The notes under the pieces: generated by a model
What the model was told of the DNA's origin: nothing
Databases searched by the model: none
The model's input: the letters and a program-made list of their open reading frames with translations, nothing else
Program-made: the position numbers and the translations under genes
Source of the DNA: Devosia sp. A16
GTDB taxonomy: Bacteria; Pseudomonadota; Alphaproteobacteria; Rhizobiales; Devosiaceae
Assembly: GCF_001402915.1 (NCBI RefSeq)
Contig: NZ_CP012945.1
Span: 940,001-1,004,000, forward strand
Direction: 5' to 3'
DNA: 64,000 nucleotides
Part shown: positions 25,806 through 34,285 of the stretch, in pieces
How positions within the stretch are numbered: the stretch's first letter is position 1
Layout of the letters: each line of letters starts with the position of its first letter

Positions 25806-27803
25806 ATGACCAAGACCAAGATCACCAGAACGTGGCGCCATTTGCCGATGTCGCACCTGGGCGGGCCGAGCACCCTGCCGCGCTTCCGCTGGCAGCAGCC
25901 GACCATCGACAAGAACACCCCGCCAAATCGCGGCCTCACCGACGAGGAAAACGCCCACGGCTTCAACTGGGGCAAGGATTCGATCCTGCCCTATCGCGTC
26001 TACGACGATTACGACCGCTCGCAGGAGCCTGGCGAAATGCCGCTGGTGACGCTGGAAAACAGCCGGCTGCGCGTTGCCGTAGCGCCGCAATATGGCGGCC
26101 GCCTGATGGAGCTGCACGACAAGCGGCTCGGGCGCGATCTGGTGTTCACCAATCCGGTATTCCAGCCGGCCAATCTCGCGGCGCTCAACGCCTGGTTCTC
26201 CGGCGGTATCGAGTGGAACGGCCTGATCCCCGGCCACACCCCGTTCACCACCGCCCAGGTGTTTGCCGGCAGCATCGAGACCGAACGCGGCCCGGTGCTC
26301 AGGCTTTACGAGTTCGACCGCATCGTCGAAGCCACCTGGCAGATCGACCTGTTCCTCAACGATGACGACGACCGGCTCTATGTGCATGGCCGCATCGTCA
26401 ACAGCACCGATGCGGTGAAACTCGCCTATTGGTGGACCAATGTCGCCGCGCCGATGAGCAAGGGGATGCGTGTCCTCGCTCCCGCCGATTACTCGATCGA
26501 GCACGTGCTGCCCAATAACGAGCTGGCGCGTTTCCCCTTCCCCGATCCCGACCGCTTCGACGGCTCCTATCCGGACAAATGGCGCGATTCCACCTCGGTG
26601 TTTTTCCGCAAGCCCGATGCGGAGCGGCTGTTCATTGCCGGGCTCGATGCCGATGGCGTCGGCCTCGCGCAGACCGCCACCTCGGCGCTCAAGGGCCGAA
26701 AGTTCTTCTATTTCGGCACCGGCGCCGGCGGCCAGCAGTGGATGGATTACCTGGCCCGGCCGGGTGAGGGCGACTACATAGAGATTCAGAGCGGCATCGC
26801 TCCGACGCAGAACCAGCGCTTCGAACTCGCGCCCAACAGCGAAGTGCACTGGACCGAGGTCTATGGTGCGTTGAGCGTCGACCCCAAGGATGTCCATGCC
26901 GACTACCAGCACGCCGTCGGCGCGGCCGGCAAAGCCATCGACGCCCGCTTCCCTGCCGCCGAACTCGCCGATATCGATGCCTTCCTTACGACGGTGTCAC
27001 GCCAGCCGTTGACCGAGCGCCTTAGCGACGGTTCGCCCTGGGGTGCGCGCCAGGAAAAGCTCACCGGCAAGCCGCTCGCCCAGGGCCTCGATTTCGCCGT
27101 GCCGCACCCGACCGATTGCTGGGATGAGCTCGCGACCGCCGGCCGCTTCTCGGACGCCAGCCTCAAGCGCGTTCCGGCCGATTTCGCCGTCTCGCCCATC
27201 TGGGTGGCGGCGCTCGAACGGAGCCGCGACAAGCAGGGCGAGACCTGGCTTCATGCCCTGCTGCTCGGCATCGCCACGCTCGACAATGGAGATCGCGACG
27301 CGGCGCGCGCCCTGTTCGAACGCTCCATCGCGCAAAAACCCACCTGGCTCGGCCGTCGCCAGCGGGCGCTGGTCACCAGCGACCCCGATGCCGCCGACCG
27401 CGACTATCTCGCCGCCTGGGCCAGCGGCGACGCGCCGCCGGCGCTCGCCGCAGAGATCGTCAGCCTCCTGGTCAAGCACGGCCGGCTCGAGCGGCTCCGC
27501 GCCTTTGCCTCGGGCCTCCCCGCCTCGGCGCTCACCGACGAGCGCGTGCATCTCGGCCGCGCCATGGTGGCGGCATCGGAGGGGGATTTCGACCTGCTCG
27601 AACGGCTGCTCGATCGCCACTTCGCCACGGTGCGCGAAGGCGAGACCCTGCTCGATGAGCTGTGGGTGGCGCTGCAACGCGGCCGCCTGCATCAGGCGCT
27701 GAAGCGCGCCCCCTCGCCGGCCGAGCTGGCCGAGCGGCTCAAGCAGCACCCGGTGCCGGCGCATCTCAACTTCCGCATGCGGGCCGTCGACGAGGTGAAG
27801 TGA
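25806..27803 (+). CDS. DUF5107 domain protein with C-terminal TPR-like region
   Basis: 665 residues, no signal peptide. The N-terminal part (about 1-380) is the DUF5107 region, related to the galactose mutarotase-like beta-sandwich (GGRLMELHDKRLGRDLVFTNPVFQPANL; GGIEWNGLIPGHTPF; QNQRFELAPNSEVHWTEVYG). The remainder is helical with repeat character, like TPR-containing members. Such proteins occur in sugar-use operons and may bind or mutarotate a carbohydrate; activity is not established. Start chosen at the ATG after GGGGAGGC. The stop overlaps the next start (TGATG). Confidence 0.82.
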   Translation: MTKTKITRTWRHLPMSHLGGPSTLPRFRWQQPTIDKNTPPNRGLTDEENAHGFNWGKDSILPYRVYDDYDRSQEPGEMPLVTLENSRLRVAVAPQYGGRLMELHDKRLGRDLVFTNPVFQPANLAALNAWFSGGIEWNGLIPGHTPFTTAQVFAGSIETERGPVLRLYEFDRIVEATWQIDLFLNDDDDRLYVHGRIVNSTDAVKLAYWWTNVAAPMSKGMRVLAPADYSIEHVLPNNELARFPFPDPDRFDGSYPDKWRDSTSVFFRKPDAERLFIAGLDADGVGLAQTATSALKGRKFFYFGTGAGGQQWMDYLARPGEGDYIEIQSGIAPTQNQRFELAPNSEVHWTEVYGALSVDPKDVHADYQHAVGAAGKAIDARFPAAELADIDAFLTTVSRQPLTERLSDGSPWGARQEKLTGKPLAQGLDFAVPHPTDCWDELATAGRFSDASLKRVPADFAVSPIWVAALERSRDKQGETWLHALLLGIATLDNGDRDAARALFERSIAQKPTWLGRRQRALVTSDPDAADRDYLAAWASGDAPPALAAEIVSLLVKHGRLERLRAFASGLPASALTDERVHLGRAMVAASEGDFDLLERLLDRHFATVREGETLLDELWVALQRGRLHQALKRAPSPAELAERLKQHPVPAHLNFRMRAVDEVK

Positions 27804-28660
27804 TGGCGGCTGGCGAGACCGCCCCGACGCTGATCCAGTCGATTTCGCTGGGGCTCGGCGGCTACAACAAGGCGTTCCAGCTGGTGGGCACGTATCTGCT
27901 CGCCTCGCCCGAGGCCTTCATCCGCGAGCCGCTGCAGGAGATCGCCCGCGCCGCCGGGGTGAGCGAACCCACCGTGCTGCGTTTCTGCCGCCAGTTCGGC
28001 TTCAGGGGCCTGCCGGATTTCCGCATCGCCCTCGCCATGTCGCTGGCCCGCGAGGCGCAAGGCGCATTCATCGATCCCGGCGTCAGCGATAAGGCCGTGG
28101 TGAACCTTGCCGCCAAACGCGCCATTGCCCGCTTCGCCCTGTCGCTGGTCGGCGACGACCGCTCGATCATCATCGATTCCGGCTCGACCACCCAGCTCTT
28201 CGCCGAGAACCTGAGGGCTGCCAACCCGCTGGTGATCATGACCACCGGGCTGAACATCGCCGAGGCGTTTCGCGGCGCCAGCCAGCACACTGTCATGCTG
28301 CCGGGCGGCACGGTACGCTTCGAGTCCAACTCGCTTTCGGGCCGCATGGTCGAGAGCACGCTGGGCGGCATGCGCTTCGACACCATTTACCTCGGCGCCG
28401 ACGCCATCGACCCGGTGCTGGGCCTCTCGACCTTCAACGAGGCCGAGGCGCACCAGAACGCCGCCATGGTGGCGGTGAGCCAGCGGGTGATCGTCCTCGC
28501 CGATTCCACCAAGTTCCGCGCGCCGGCCCTGCACCGGATCTGCGCCGCCGACCGTATCCACGCCGTGATCACTGACACTGGCCTTGCCGATGACACCGCC
28601 GCCCTGCTCGAGCAGCATGGCGTCGCCGTTCACCGGGTCGAGCCGGAAGGAAGCAACTGA
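27803..28660 (+). CDS. Hybrid regulator: RpiR-type HTH with DeoR-type sensor domain
   Basis: 285 residues. The N-terminus (about 1-90) is an HTH_6 domain of the RpiR family: REPLQEIARAAGVSEPTVLRFCRQFGFRGLPDFRIALA. Instead of the SIS domain normally fused to it, the C-terminal part is a DeoR effector domain: IIIDSGSTTQLFAENL, MLPGGTVRFESNSLSG, FDTIYLGADAIDP, ADSTKF and the terminal DRIHAVITDTG. DeoR sensors bind sugar phosphates. It probably represses its own operon (25806-31994) through the dyad at 25726-25760. Both borders overlap neighbours by one or more bases. Confidence 0.88.
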   Translation: MAAGETAPTLIQSISLGLGGYNKAFQLVGTYLLASPEAFIREPLQEIARAAGVSEPTVLRFCRQFGFRGLPDFRIALAMSLAREAQGAFIDPGVSDKAVVNLAAKRAIARFALSLVGDDRSIIIDSGSTTQLFAENLRAANPLVIMTTGLNIAEAFRGASQHTVMLPGGTVRFESNSLSGRMVESTLGGMRFDTIYLGADAIDPVLGLSTFNEAEAHQNAAMVAVSQRVIVLADSTKFRAPALHRICAADRIHAVITDTGLADDTAALLEQHGVAVHRVEPEGSN

Positions 28661-30705
28661 TGACCGACGCCCTGTTCCCCCCGACTGATCTCGACCGCTG
28701 GGCCACCACCCGCGAGATCCGGCGCCAGCCGGCGATCTGGCGCAACTTCGGCCCACGCCTTGCGGGCATCGCCGCCGAGATCAAGGCCTGGATCGCCGAG
28801 CGCCGGCCGGACGAGATCTGGTTCTGCGGCGCCGGCACCTCGGCCTTTATCGGTGAAACGCTGGCGAGCTATCTCAATACCGCGCCCGGCCCGATCCGCT
28901 TCCGCGCCATTCCCTCGACCGACCTCATCGCCGCGCCGCGCAACTACCTGCGCCCCGGCGTAAAGCTCCTCGTGGTGTCGTTCGGTCGCAGCGGCAACAG
29001 TTCCGAGACCATCGGCACGCTCGACCTGCTCGCCGCGCACGCGCCGGAAGCCGATCGCCTGCACATCACCTGCAATGCCCGGAGCGCGCTGGCCCGCACC
29101 GACAATGTCGGACCGGGGGAACTCCGCACCATCGTCCTGCCGCCCGAAACCGACGACAGCGGCTTTGCCATGACGTCGAGCTACACCACCATGCTGCTGA
29201 CGGCGCTCGCCGTATTCGACCCCGCCCCGCCGGCGGCGGTTGCCGAGCTCATGGCCCGGCTGGCCGATGGCGCCGAGGCGCTGCTCGCAGGGCAGCTGGA
29301 TCGGCTGATCGCCTTGCCCCGGCCGGAACGCGCCGTGTTCCTGGGCTCCGGCCCGCTCACCGGCTCGTCGCGCGAAAGCGCGCTGAAGGTGCTGGAACTG
29401 GCAGCCGGCCAGATCCCCACCTCGTGGGATTCGACCCTCGGGTTCCGCCATGGCCCCAAGGCCATCACCAACGCGAAGACCCGGGTCTTCGTGCTGCTCT
29501 CCTCCGATCCCCACACCCGTCGCTACGATACCGATCTCGCCACCGAGGTGGCGGCGCAGTTCGGCCCCGATGTGGTGTTGCGGCTCGGCGACCCAGCCGC
29601 CGGCGCCGATATTCCGGTGCCCTCGGTCGGCAATGACGCCTGGTCGTCGGCGCTCTACGTCATGGTGGCGCAGCTCTTGTCGGTGATCTGGTCGCACAAG
29701 CTCGGGCTGACCGTCGACAACCCCTTCGCCTCGGGCAACCTCACCCGCGTCGTCGCCGGGGTGAAGCTCTATCCGCTGCCGGAGAGCGGACCTCAGGTGT
29801 TCGGCGCCCTCGATGTCGGCGGCACCAAGATCGAGGCGCGGCTGTTCGACAGCCGGCTCGACGTGCTTCAGCGTCAGCGCTTCCCCACCGCCAAGGGCAG
29901 TTACGAAGAACTGCTGCAGGCGCTGCAGGGCGCCGTCGGCTGGCTCGACCAGGCGGCCGGCAGCAAGGTGGCGCTCGGCGTCGGCCTCCCCGGGCTGATC
30001 GATCCGGCCACCGGCATCTCGATGACCTCGAACGCGCCGGCCACCGGCCATACCCTCAGCACCGACCTCTCGGCCCGCATCGGCCGCACCATCCCGGTCG
30101 AGAACGACTGCAAGTGTTTCGCCCTCTCCGAAGCCAATGGCGGCGCCGGCGCCGGCTATCGCACGGTGTTCGGTCTGATCCTCGGCACCGGGGTCGGCGG
30201 CGGCGTCACCGTCGACGGCAAGCTGGTCGTCGGCCACAATGGCCTGCCGGGTGAAGTCGGCCATTTCGGCCTGCCGGCCGAGCTGGTGCAGCGGCACAAC
30301 CTGCCGGTGCTGGCTTGCGGCTGCGGCCGCACCGGCTGCTACGAGACGCTGCTCTCCGGCCCCGGCATGGGCCGCATCGCCAGACACCTCGCCGGCGAAG
30401 ACGCCGACTCCGCCGCCATCGTCGCCCGCGCCGCGTCCGGCGACACGGCGATGCGGCAGGTGCTCGAGGTCTGGTTCGATATTCTCGGCGAGCTGATCCA
30501 CACCATCCAGCTCACCATCGACGCCGATTGCGTAGTGATCGGCGGCGGCCTCTCCAACATCGAAGGCCTCGCTACCGAGCTGTCGCGGGTCTTCGCCCCG
30601 AAGATGCTGCCGGGGGTGCGCCAGCCGGCCTTCGCCACCGCCCGCTTCGGCGATGCCAGCGGGGTCCGCGGCGCCGCCATGCTGGTGGCGGGAGCGCGCA
30701 AATGA
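28660..30705 (+). CDS. Fusion of AgaS-type SIS isomerase/deaminase and ROK sugar kinase
   Basis: 681 residues. Residues 1 to about 375 form an AgaS-like double-SIS protein (FCGAGTSAFIGE; SFGRSGNSSETIGTLDL; PTSWDSTLGFRHGPKA). From about 383 on is a complete ROK kinase: FGALDVGGTKIEARL (ATP site), VENDCKCFALSEA (catalytic Asp), GTGVGGGVTVDGKL, GEVGHFGL and the zinc motif CGCGRTGCYE. The product could phosphorylate an amino sugar and deaminate or isomerise the phosphate in one polypeptide, e.g. toward tagatose 6-phosphate. Overlaps both neighbours. Substrate inferred from family only. Confidence 0.88.
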   Translation: MTDALFPPTDLDRWATTREIRRQPAIWRNFGPRLAGIAAEIKAWIAERRPDEIWFCGAGTSAFIGETLASYLNTAPGPIRFRAIPSTDLIAAPRNYLRPGVKLLVVSFGRSGNSSETIGTLDLLAAHAPEADRLHITCNARSALARTDNVGPGELRTIVLPPETDDSGFAMTSSYTTMLLTALAVFDPAPPAAVAELMARLADGAEALLAGQLDRLIALPRPERAVFLGSGPLTGSSRESALKVLELAAGQIPTSWDSTLGFRHGPKAITNAKTRVFVLLSSDPHTRRYDTDLATEVAAQFGPDVVLRLGDPAAGADIPVPSVGNDAWSSALYVMVAQLLSVIWSHKLGLTVDNPFASGNLTRVVAGVKLYPLPESGPQVFGALDVGGTKIEARLFDSRLDVLQRQRFPTAKGSYEELLQALQGAVGWLDQAAGSKVALGVGLPGLIDPATGISMTSNAPATGHTLSTDLSARIGRTIPVENDCKCFALSEANGGAGAGYRTVFGLILGTGVGGGVTVDGKLVVGHNGLPGEVGHFGLPAELVQRHNLPVLACGCGRTGCYETLLSGPGMGRIARHLAGEDADSAAIVARAASGDTAMRQVLEVWFDILGELIHTIQLTIDADCVVIGGGLSNIEGLATELSRVFAPKMLPGVRQPAFATARFGDASGVRGAAMLVAGARK

Positions 30706-31994
30706 GGGAGCTCCGCGATCTCATCGCCCGCAACCGCAAGGGCTCGGGCGAAGCCCTGCCCTCGGTCTGCTCCGCCCATCCGGATGTGCTCGCCGCCTCG
30801 CTGCTGCTCGCCGACGAGTGGGACGTGCCGCTCCTGATCGAGGCCACCAGTAACCAGGTGAACCAGTTCGGCGGCTATACCGGGATGACCCCGCCGGACT
30901 TCATCGCCTTCGTCCGCGACATCGCCGAGCGCAGCGGCGTCGATGCCGGCCGCGTGCTGTTCGGCGGCGATCACCTCGGGCCCCAGGCCTGGCGCGACCA
31001 GCCTGCCGAAATCGCCATGGCCAATGCCCGCGACCTCGTCGCCGCCTATGTCAAAGCCGGCTTCACCAAGATCCACCTCGATTGCTCCGAGGGCTGCGCC
31101 GGCGAGCCGGCCGCCGTCGGCGATGCGGTGAGCGCCGCACGCGCCGCCGACCTCGCCGCCGTTTGCGAAGCCGCGACCACCGATCCCTCGTCGCTGAGCT
31201 ACATGTTCGGCACCGAAGTCCCGCCTCCCGGCGGCGCTCGGGCAGAAGAGGGCCCGGTCGGTATCGCCCCGACCGAGCCGGCCAATGCCCGCGCCACCAT
31301 CAGGGCGCATCATGACGCCTTTGCCGCGCTCGGGCTGGAACAGTCCGCCTGGCAGCGCGCCGTCGGCCTCGTGGTACAACCGGGCCTCGAATTCGCCCCC
31401 GACCACATCCACCGCTTCGATATCGGCTCGCCGGACCTGCTGTCGCCGGTGCTCGATGGCCATGACGGGCTGAGCTTCGAGGCGCACTCCACCGACTACC
31501 AGTACCCGGACGTGTTCCCGGCCCTGGCGCAGCGCCACTTCGCCGTGCTGAAGGTCGGTCCCGCCCTCACCTTCGCCTATCGCCAGGCGATCTATGCGCT
31601 CGACGGCGTCGCAAGCTGGATGGCCCCCGATGCCGACCGCCAAGCCATCGCCCCGGTGATGGAAGCGCTGATGCAGGAGAACCCGAAGAACTGGGCCAAG
31701 CACTATGCCGGCGACGCCGCGACGCTGAAACTGCTCCGCCACTTCAGCTACGCCGACCGCATCCGCTACTACTGGGCCCAGCCGCAGGCGGTGGCGGCGG
31801 TCGAACAATTGCTGGCGGCGCTGGGCCCGAACAAGCCGGCGGCCCCGCTGCTGGAGCAATACTTCGCGCCGGAGGTGATTGCGCGAGCCGAGCGCCTCGA
31901 GCCCCGGTCGCCGGATTGGGCAAGGGCGCTGATCTACGCTGAGGTGCAGACGGCGCTGGTGCCGTATTTCGCGTGTGTCGGGGTGGCGACTTAG
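30702..31994 (+). CDS. GatZ/KbaZ family protein (tagatose-bisphosphate aldolase non-catalytic subunit)
   Basis: 430 residues; recognisable by LPSVCSAHPDVLAASL, EATSNQVNQFGGYTGM, GGDHLGPQAW, KIHLDCSEGC and VLKVGPALTFAYRQA. In enteric bacteria GatZ/KbaZ stabilises the class II tagatose-1,6-bisphosphate aldolase; in some other bacteria homologues (AgaZ) have been proposed as tagatose 6-phosphate kinases. No catalytic GatY/KbaY partner is present in the window, which keeps the second role open. Four-base overlap with the fusion enzyme gene upstream. Confidence 0.9.
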   Translation: MRELRDLIARNRKGSGEALPSVCSAHPDVLAASLLLADEWDVPLLIEATSNQVNQFGGYTGMTPPDFIAFVRDIAERSGVDAGRVLFGGDHLGPQAWRDQPAEIAMANARDLVAAYVKAGFTKIHLDCSEGCAGEPAAVGDAVSAARAADLAAVCEAATTDPSSLSYMFGTEVPPPGGARAEEGPVGIAPTEPANARATIRAHHDAFAALGLEQSAWQRAVGLVVQPGLEFAPDHIHRFDIGSPDLLSPVLDGHDGLSFEAHSTDYQYPDVFPALAQRHFAVLKVGPALTFAYRQAIYALDGVASWMAPDADRQAIAPVMEALMQENPKNWAKHYAGDAATLKLLRHFSYADRIRYYWAQPQAVAAVEQLLAALGPNKPAAPLLEQYFAPEVIARAERLEPRSPDWARALIYAEVQTALVPYFACVGVAT

Positions 31995-32006
31995 CCCAAC
32001 GCTACG

Positions 32007-32137
32007 CCGGCGCGGGCTGCCCCCCACCCCTGTCCCCTCCCCACAAGGGGGAGGGAGACGCAGACTGAAATGCCGGTGTGAGGGTCTCCCTCCCCCCTGC
32101 GGGGAGGGGACAGGGGTGGGGGTCAGCCCGCACCGGC
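32007..32137. repeat. Intergenic palindromic repeat, family B
   Basis: Left arm gccggcgcgggctgccccccacccctg, right arm caggggtgggggtcagcccgcaccggc, with inner ctcccc/ggggag tracts. Sits between two convergent operons and probably terminates both. Confidence 0.75.
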
Positions 32138-32153
32138 GTGCCAGTAGCACCCG

Positions 32154-33092
32154 CTAAGCCACCCCCTCCGGCCCAGCCCCGCACACCAGCGCGCCGACCG
32201 AGACCCCGGCCGCATAACTCACCCGCCCGGTCATCAGCGCCGCCACCGCCGCGGCGCCGCTCAGATCCGCCGCGATGCCCAGTTCGAACCACAGCCAGCG
32301 GCTGGCTTCCAGCATGTCGTCGTCGCTGAGCAGCACCACGTCATCGACCACCGAGCGCACCACGTCGAACACGGCTGGGTCGGTCTCGGCGCAGCTCATC
32401 GTCGCGATACGGCTCGTCACCTCCTTGAGCCGCACCACGTGCCCCGCATCGAGCGAGGCTTTGAGCGTCGGCGAGCCCTCGGGCTCGATACCGATGATCT
32501 TCACCGATGGCTTCAGCGCCTTGATGGCGACGCCCATGCCCGACACCAGCCCGCCGCCGCCGATGGCGACCAACACCACGTCGAGGTCGGGCACATCGGC
32601 AAGCAGTTCCAGCGCTGCGGTCCCCTGCCCGGCCACCACCGCCGCATCGGCGAAGGGATGGAAATAGGCTGCCCCATGCTTTTCGGCGAAAGCCAGGGCA
32701 TGGAGGTTGGTCTCGTTCCAGACCTTGCCGACGATCTCGACTGTGGCGCCCCAGCGCTTCAGCTTTTCGACTTTCGCCGCCGTGATGTTCTCGGGCACGT
32801 AGATCGTCGCCCTGACCCCGGCGAGCTTTGCCGCCCGCGCCACGGCGAGCCCGTGATTGCCGCCCGAGGCGGTGACGATGCCGCGCTGCAGCGCCTCGGC
32901 CGGCAGCGACAGCAGCTTGTTGGTGGCGCCGCGCGCCTTGAACGAACCGGTGGCCTGCAGGTTCTCGAGCTTCAGCGACAGCTTCGCGTCGGTGATCGGT
33001 TGGGAAAGGGCCCGCACCTCGATGGTCGGGGTGCGCCGGACATGGGGAGCGATGCGGGTGGCAGCGGTGTTGATGTCGGAGAGGGTAATCAT
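32154..33092 (-). CDS. Threonine dehydratase-like PLP enzyme (EutB-like)
   Basis: 312 residues of the fold-type II PLP family without an ACT domain. The PLP Lys is in ATGSFKARGA, the phosphate-binding loop region in TASGGNHGLAVA and AIGGGGLVSGMG. Catabolic threonine/serine dehydratase activity is possible. The adjacent DoeB-like deacylase suggests the ectoine/hydroxyectoine gene pair eutB/doeB instead, in which a threonine dehydratase homologue acts on a hydroxyectoine-derived amino acid. The rest of that pathway is not in the window, so the assignment stays open. Confidence 0.85.
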   Translation of the reverse strand: MITLSDINTAATRIAPHVRRTPTIEVRALSQPITDAKLSLKLENLQATGSFKARGATNKLLSLPAEALQRGIVTASGGNHGLAVARAAKLAGVRATIYVPENITAAKVEKLKRWGATVEIVGKVWNETNLHALAFAEKHGAAYFHPFADAAVVAGQGTAALELLADVPDLDVVLVAIGGGGLVSGMGVAIKALKPSVKIIGIEPEGSPTLKASLDAGHVVRLKEVTSRIATMSCAETDPAVFDVVRSVVDDVVLLSDDDMLEASRWLWFELGIAADLSGAAAVAALMTGRVSYAAGVSVGALVCGAGPEGVA

Positions 33093-34108
33093 GCCGATAC
33101 CCTATAGGGCGAAGCGACGACGAAACAGCAGTTGCCCGGCCGCACCCGGCCCGGCTGGCGCCGGCCATAAAGGATGCCGCTGGCCCGGTAGTGCAACTCC
33201 ACCGGCGCCCGGCCCGGATTGGCAAGGAAGTGGATGCGGCCGGCCAGCTGCCCGGCTTCGACTGCCGTGCCGAGCTTGTGCAGCGGCTCATAGACCCCAT
33301 CGTCCTCGGCGATCACATGCGCCCTGGGGCCCAGGTCATATAGCTTCGGATCGGCCGTGACCGGGCTCGCATAGCGCGCCGGCAGCACGCCCAGATGCAC
33401 CAGCACGTTCCGCACGCCGCGCCGGCAGAGCGCCAGCGCATCCACCGACACCGTGCCGCCGCCGGCCATCTCGGTGCCGATCACCGTCATCCCCTGCAAC
33501 GCCGCCGAAGCGGTGGCAGTGCGCGGGTCGCCGCGATTGTCGATCACCACGGCGATCTCGGTTCCGAACGCCTTGGCCGCCGCGACGTTCGCCGCATGCT
33601 GCTCCGGCGTGGCGCCGGGCTCGATCACCGAGCTCGGGATGATGTCGAGCGACGAGCCGCCCGAATGGAGGTCGATGAACACATCCCCCATCGGGAAGAT
33701 CACGTCGTTTACATAGGCCGCGATCTGCCGCGTCGTGGTGCCCAGCGGATCGCCCGGGAAAGTCCGGTTCATGTTGATCTCGTCGATCGGCGAGGTGCGC
33801 CGCGCCGCGTTCACCGCCGGCAGGTTGATCGCCGGAATGAAGATCAGCCGCCCCGAGACATCCGCGGGGTCGAGGTCGCGGATCAGTTCCCCCAGCGTGA
33901 TCGGCCCCTCATACTCATCGCCATGGTTGCCGCCTTCGAGGATCACCGTCGGGCCCTCCCCGTTCTTGATCACCGCCACCGGCACCGGGACCACGCCCCA
34001 GGCATCGTCATGCACCGACAGCGGGATGTGGAAGAATCCGACTTGCTTCCCCGGCTTCTCGAAGTCCACCGTGGCGGTGGCCAGCTTCTGTGAAATGTTG
34101 CGATCCAT
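33089..34108 (-). CDS. Succinylglutamate desuccinylase/aspartoacylase family (DoeB-like)
   Basis: 339 residues, zinc carboxypeptidase-like fold. Zinc ligands are visible in LEGGNHGDEYEG (HxxE) and FIDLHSGG (His). The overall layout resembles N-alpha-acetyl-diaminobutyrate deacetylase (DoeB/EutE) of ectoine degradation. Start is set at MDRNISQKLA; the next gene overlaps its stop (ATGA). It faces an IclR regulator across a 177-base promoter region carrying two gtgatag repeats. Confidence 0.82.
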   Translation of the reverse strand: MDRNISQKLATATVDFEKPGKQVGFFHIPLSVHDDAWGVVPVPVAVIKNGEGPTVILEGGNHGDEYEGPITLGELIRDLDPADVSGRLIFIPAINLPAVNAARRTSPIDEINMNRTFPGDPLGTTTRQIAAYVNDVIFPMGDVFIDLHSGGSSLDIIPSSVIEPGATPEQHAANVAAAKAFGTEIAVVIDNRGDPRTATASAALQGMTVIGTEMAGGGTVSVDALALCRRGVRNVLVHLGVLPARYASPVTADPKLYDLGPRAHVIAEDDGVYEPLHKLGTAVEAGQLAGRIHFLANPGRAPVELHYRASGILYGRRQPGRVRPGNCCFVVASPYRVSA

Positions 34109-34173
34109 TTTCTGCTCTTGGTCGTGATTCCAGGGGTTCCCCACAGCCGCACCGGCCGCTGGGAAATTTTACA

Positions 34174-34201
34174 GGTGATAGTCTACATTCTCTTGTGATA
34201 G
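34174..34201. promoter_or_regulatory. Direct repeat gtgatag spaced 20 bp, candidate operator
   Basis: gtgatag at 34175-34181 and again at 34195-34201, start-to-start 20 bp (about two helical turns). The same spacing and core (gcgatag/ttgatag) occurs at 40557-40583. It is in the divergent promoter between the DoeB-like gene and an IclR regulator, so the IclR protein is the likely ligand. Inference from pattern sharing. Confidence 0.5.
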
Positions 34202-34285
34202 CTGATGCCCGACGCTGCGAGCCGCTCCGGCTCTTGCGCTGCAGCATCGGCTCTGCCACTCAGAATGCCGAGGGAGACTGATCGA

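Noticed and set aside
28630-30501. Open frame antisense to the AgaS-ROK fusion
   Set aside because: Shadow of a long high-GC gene; no start signal or recognisable motif.
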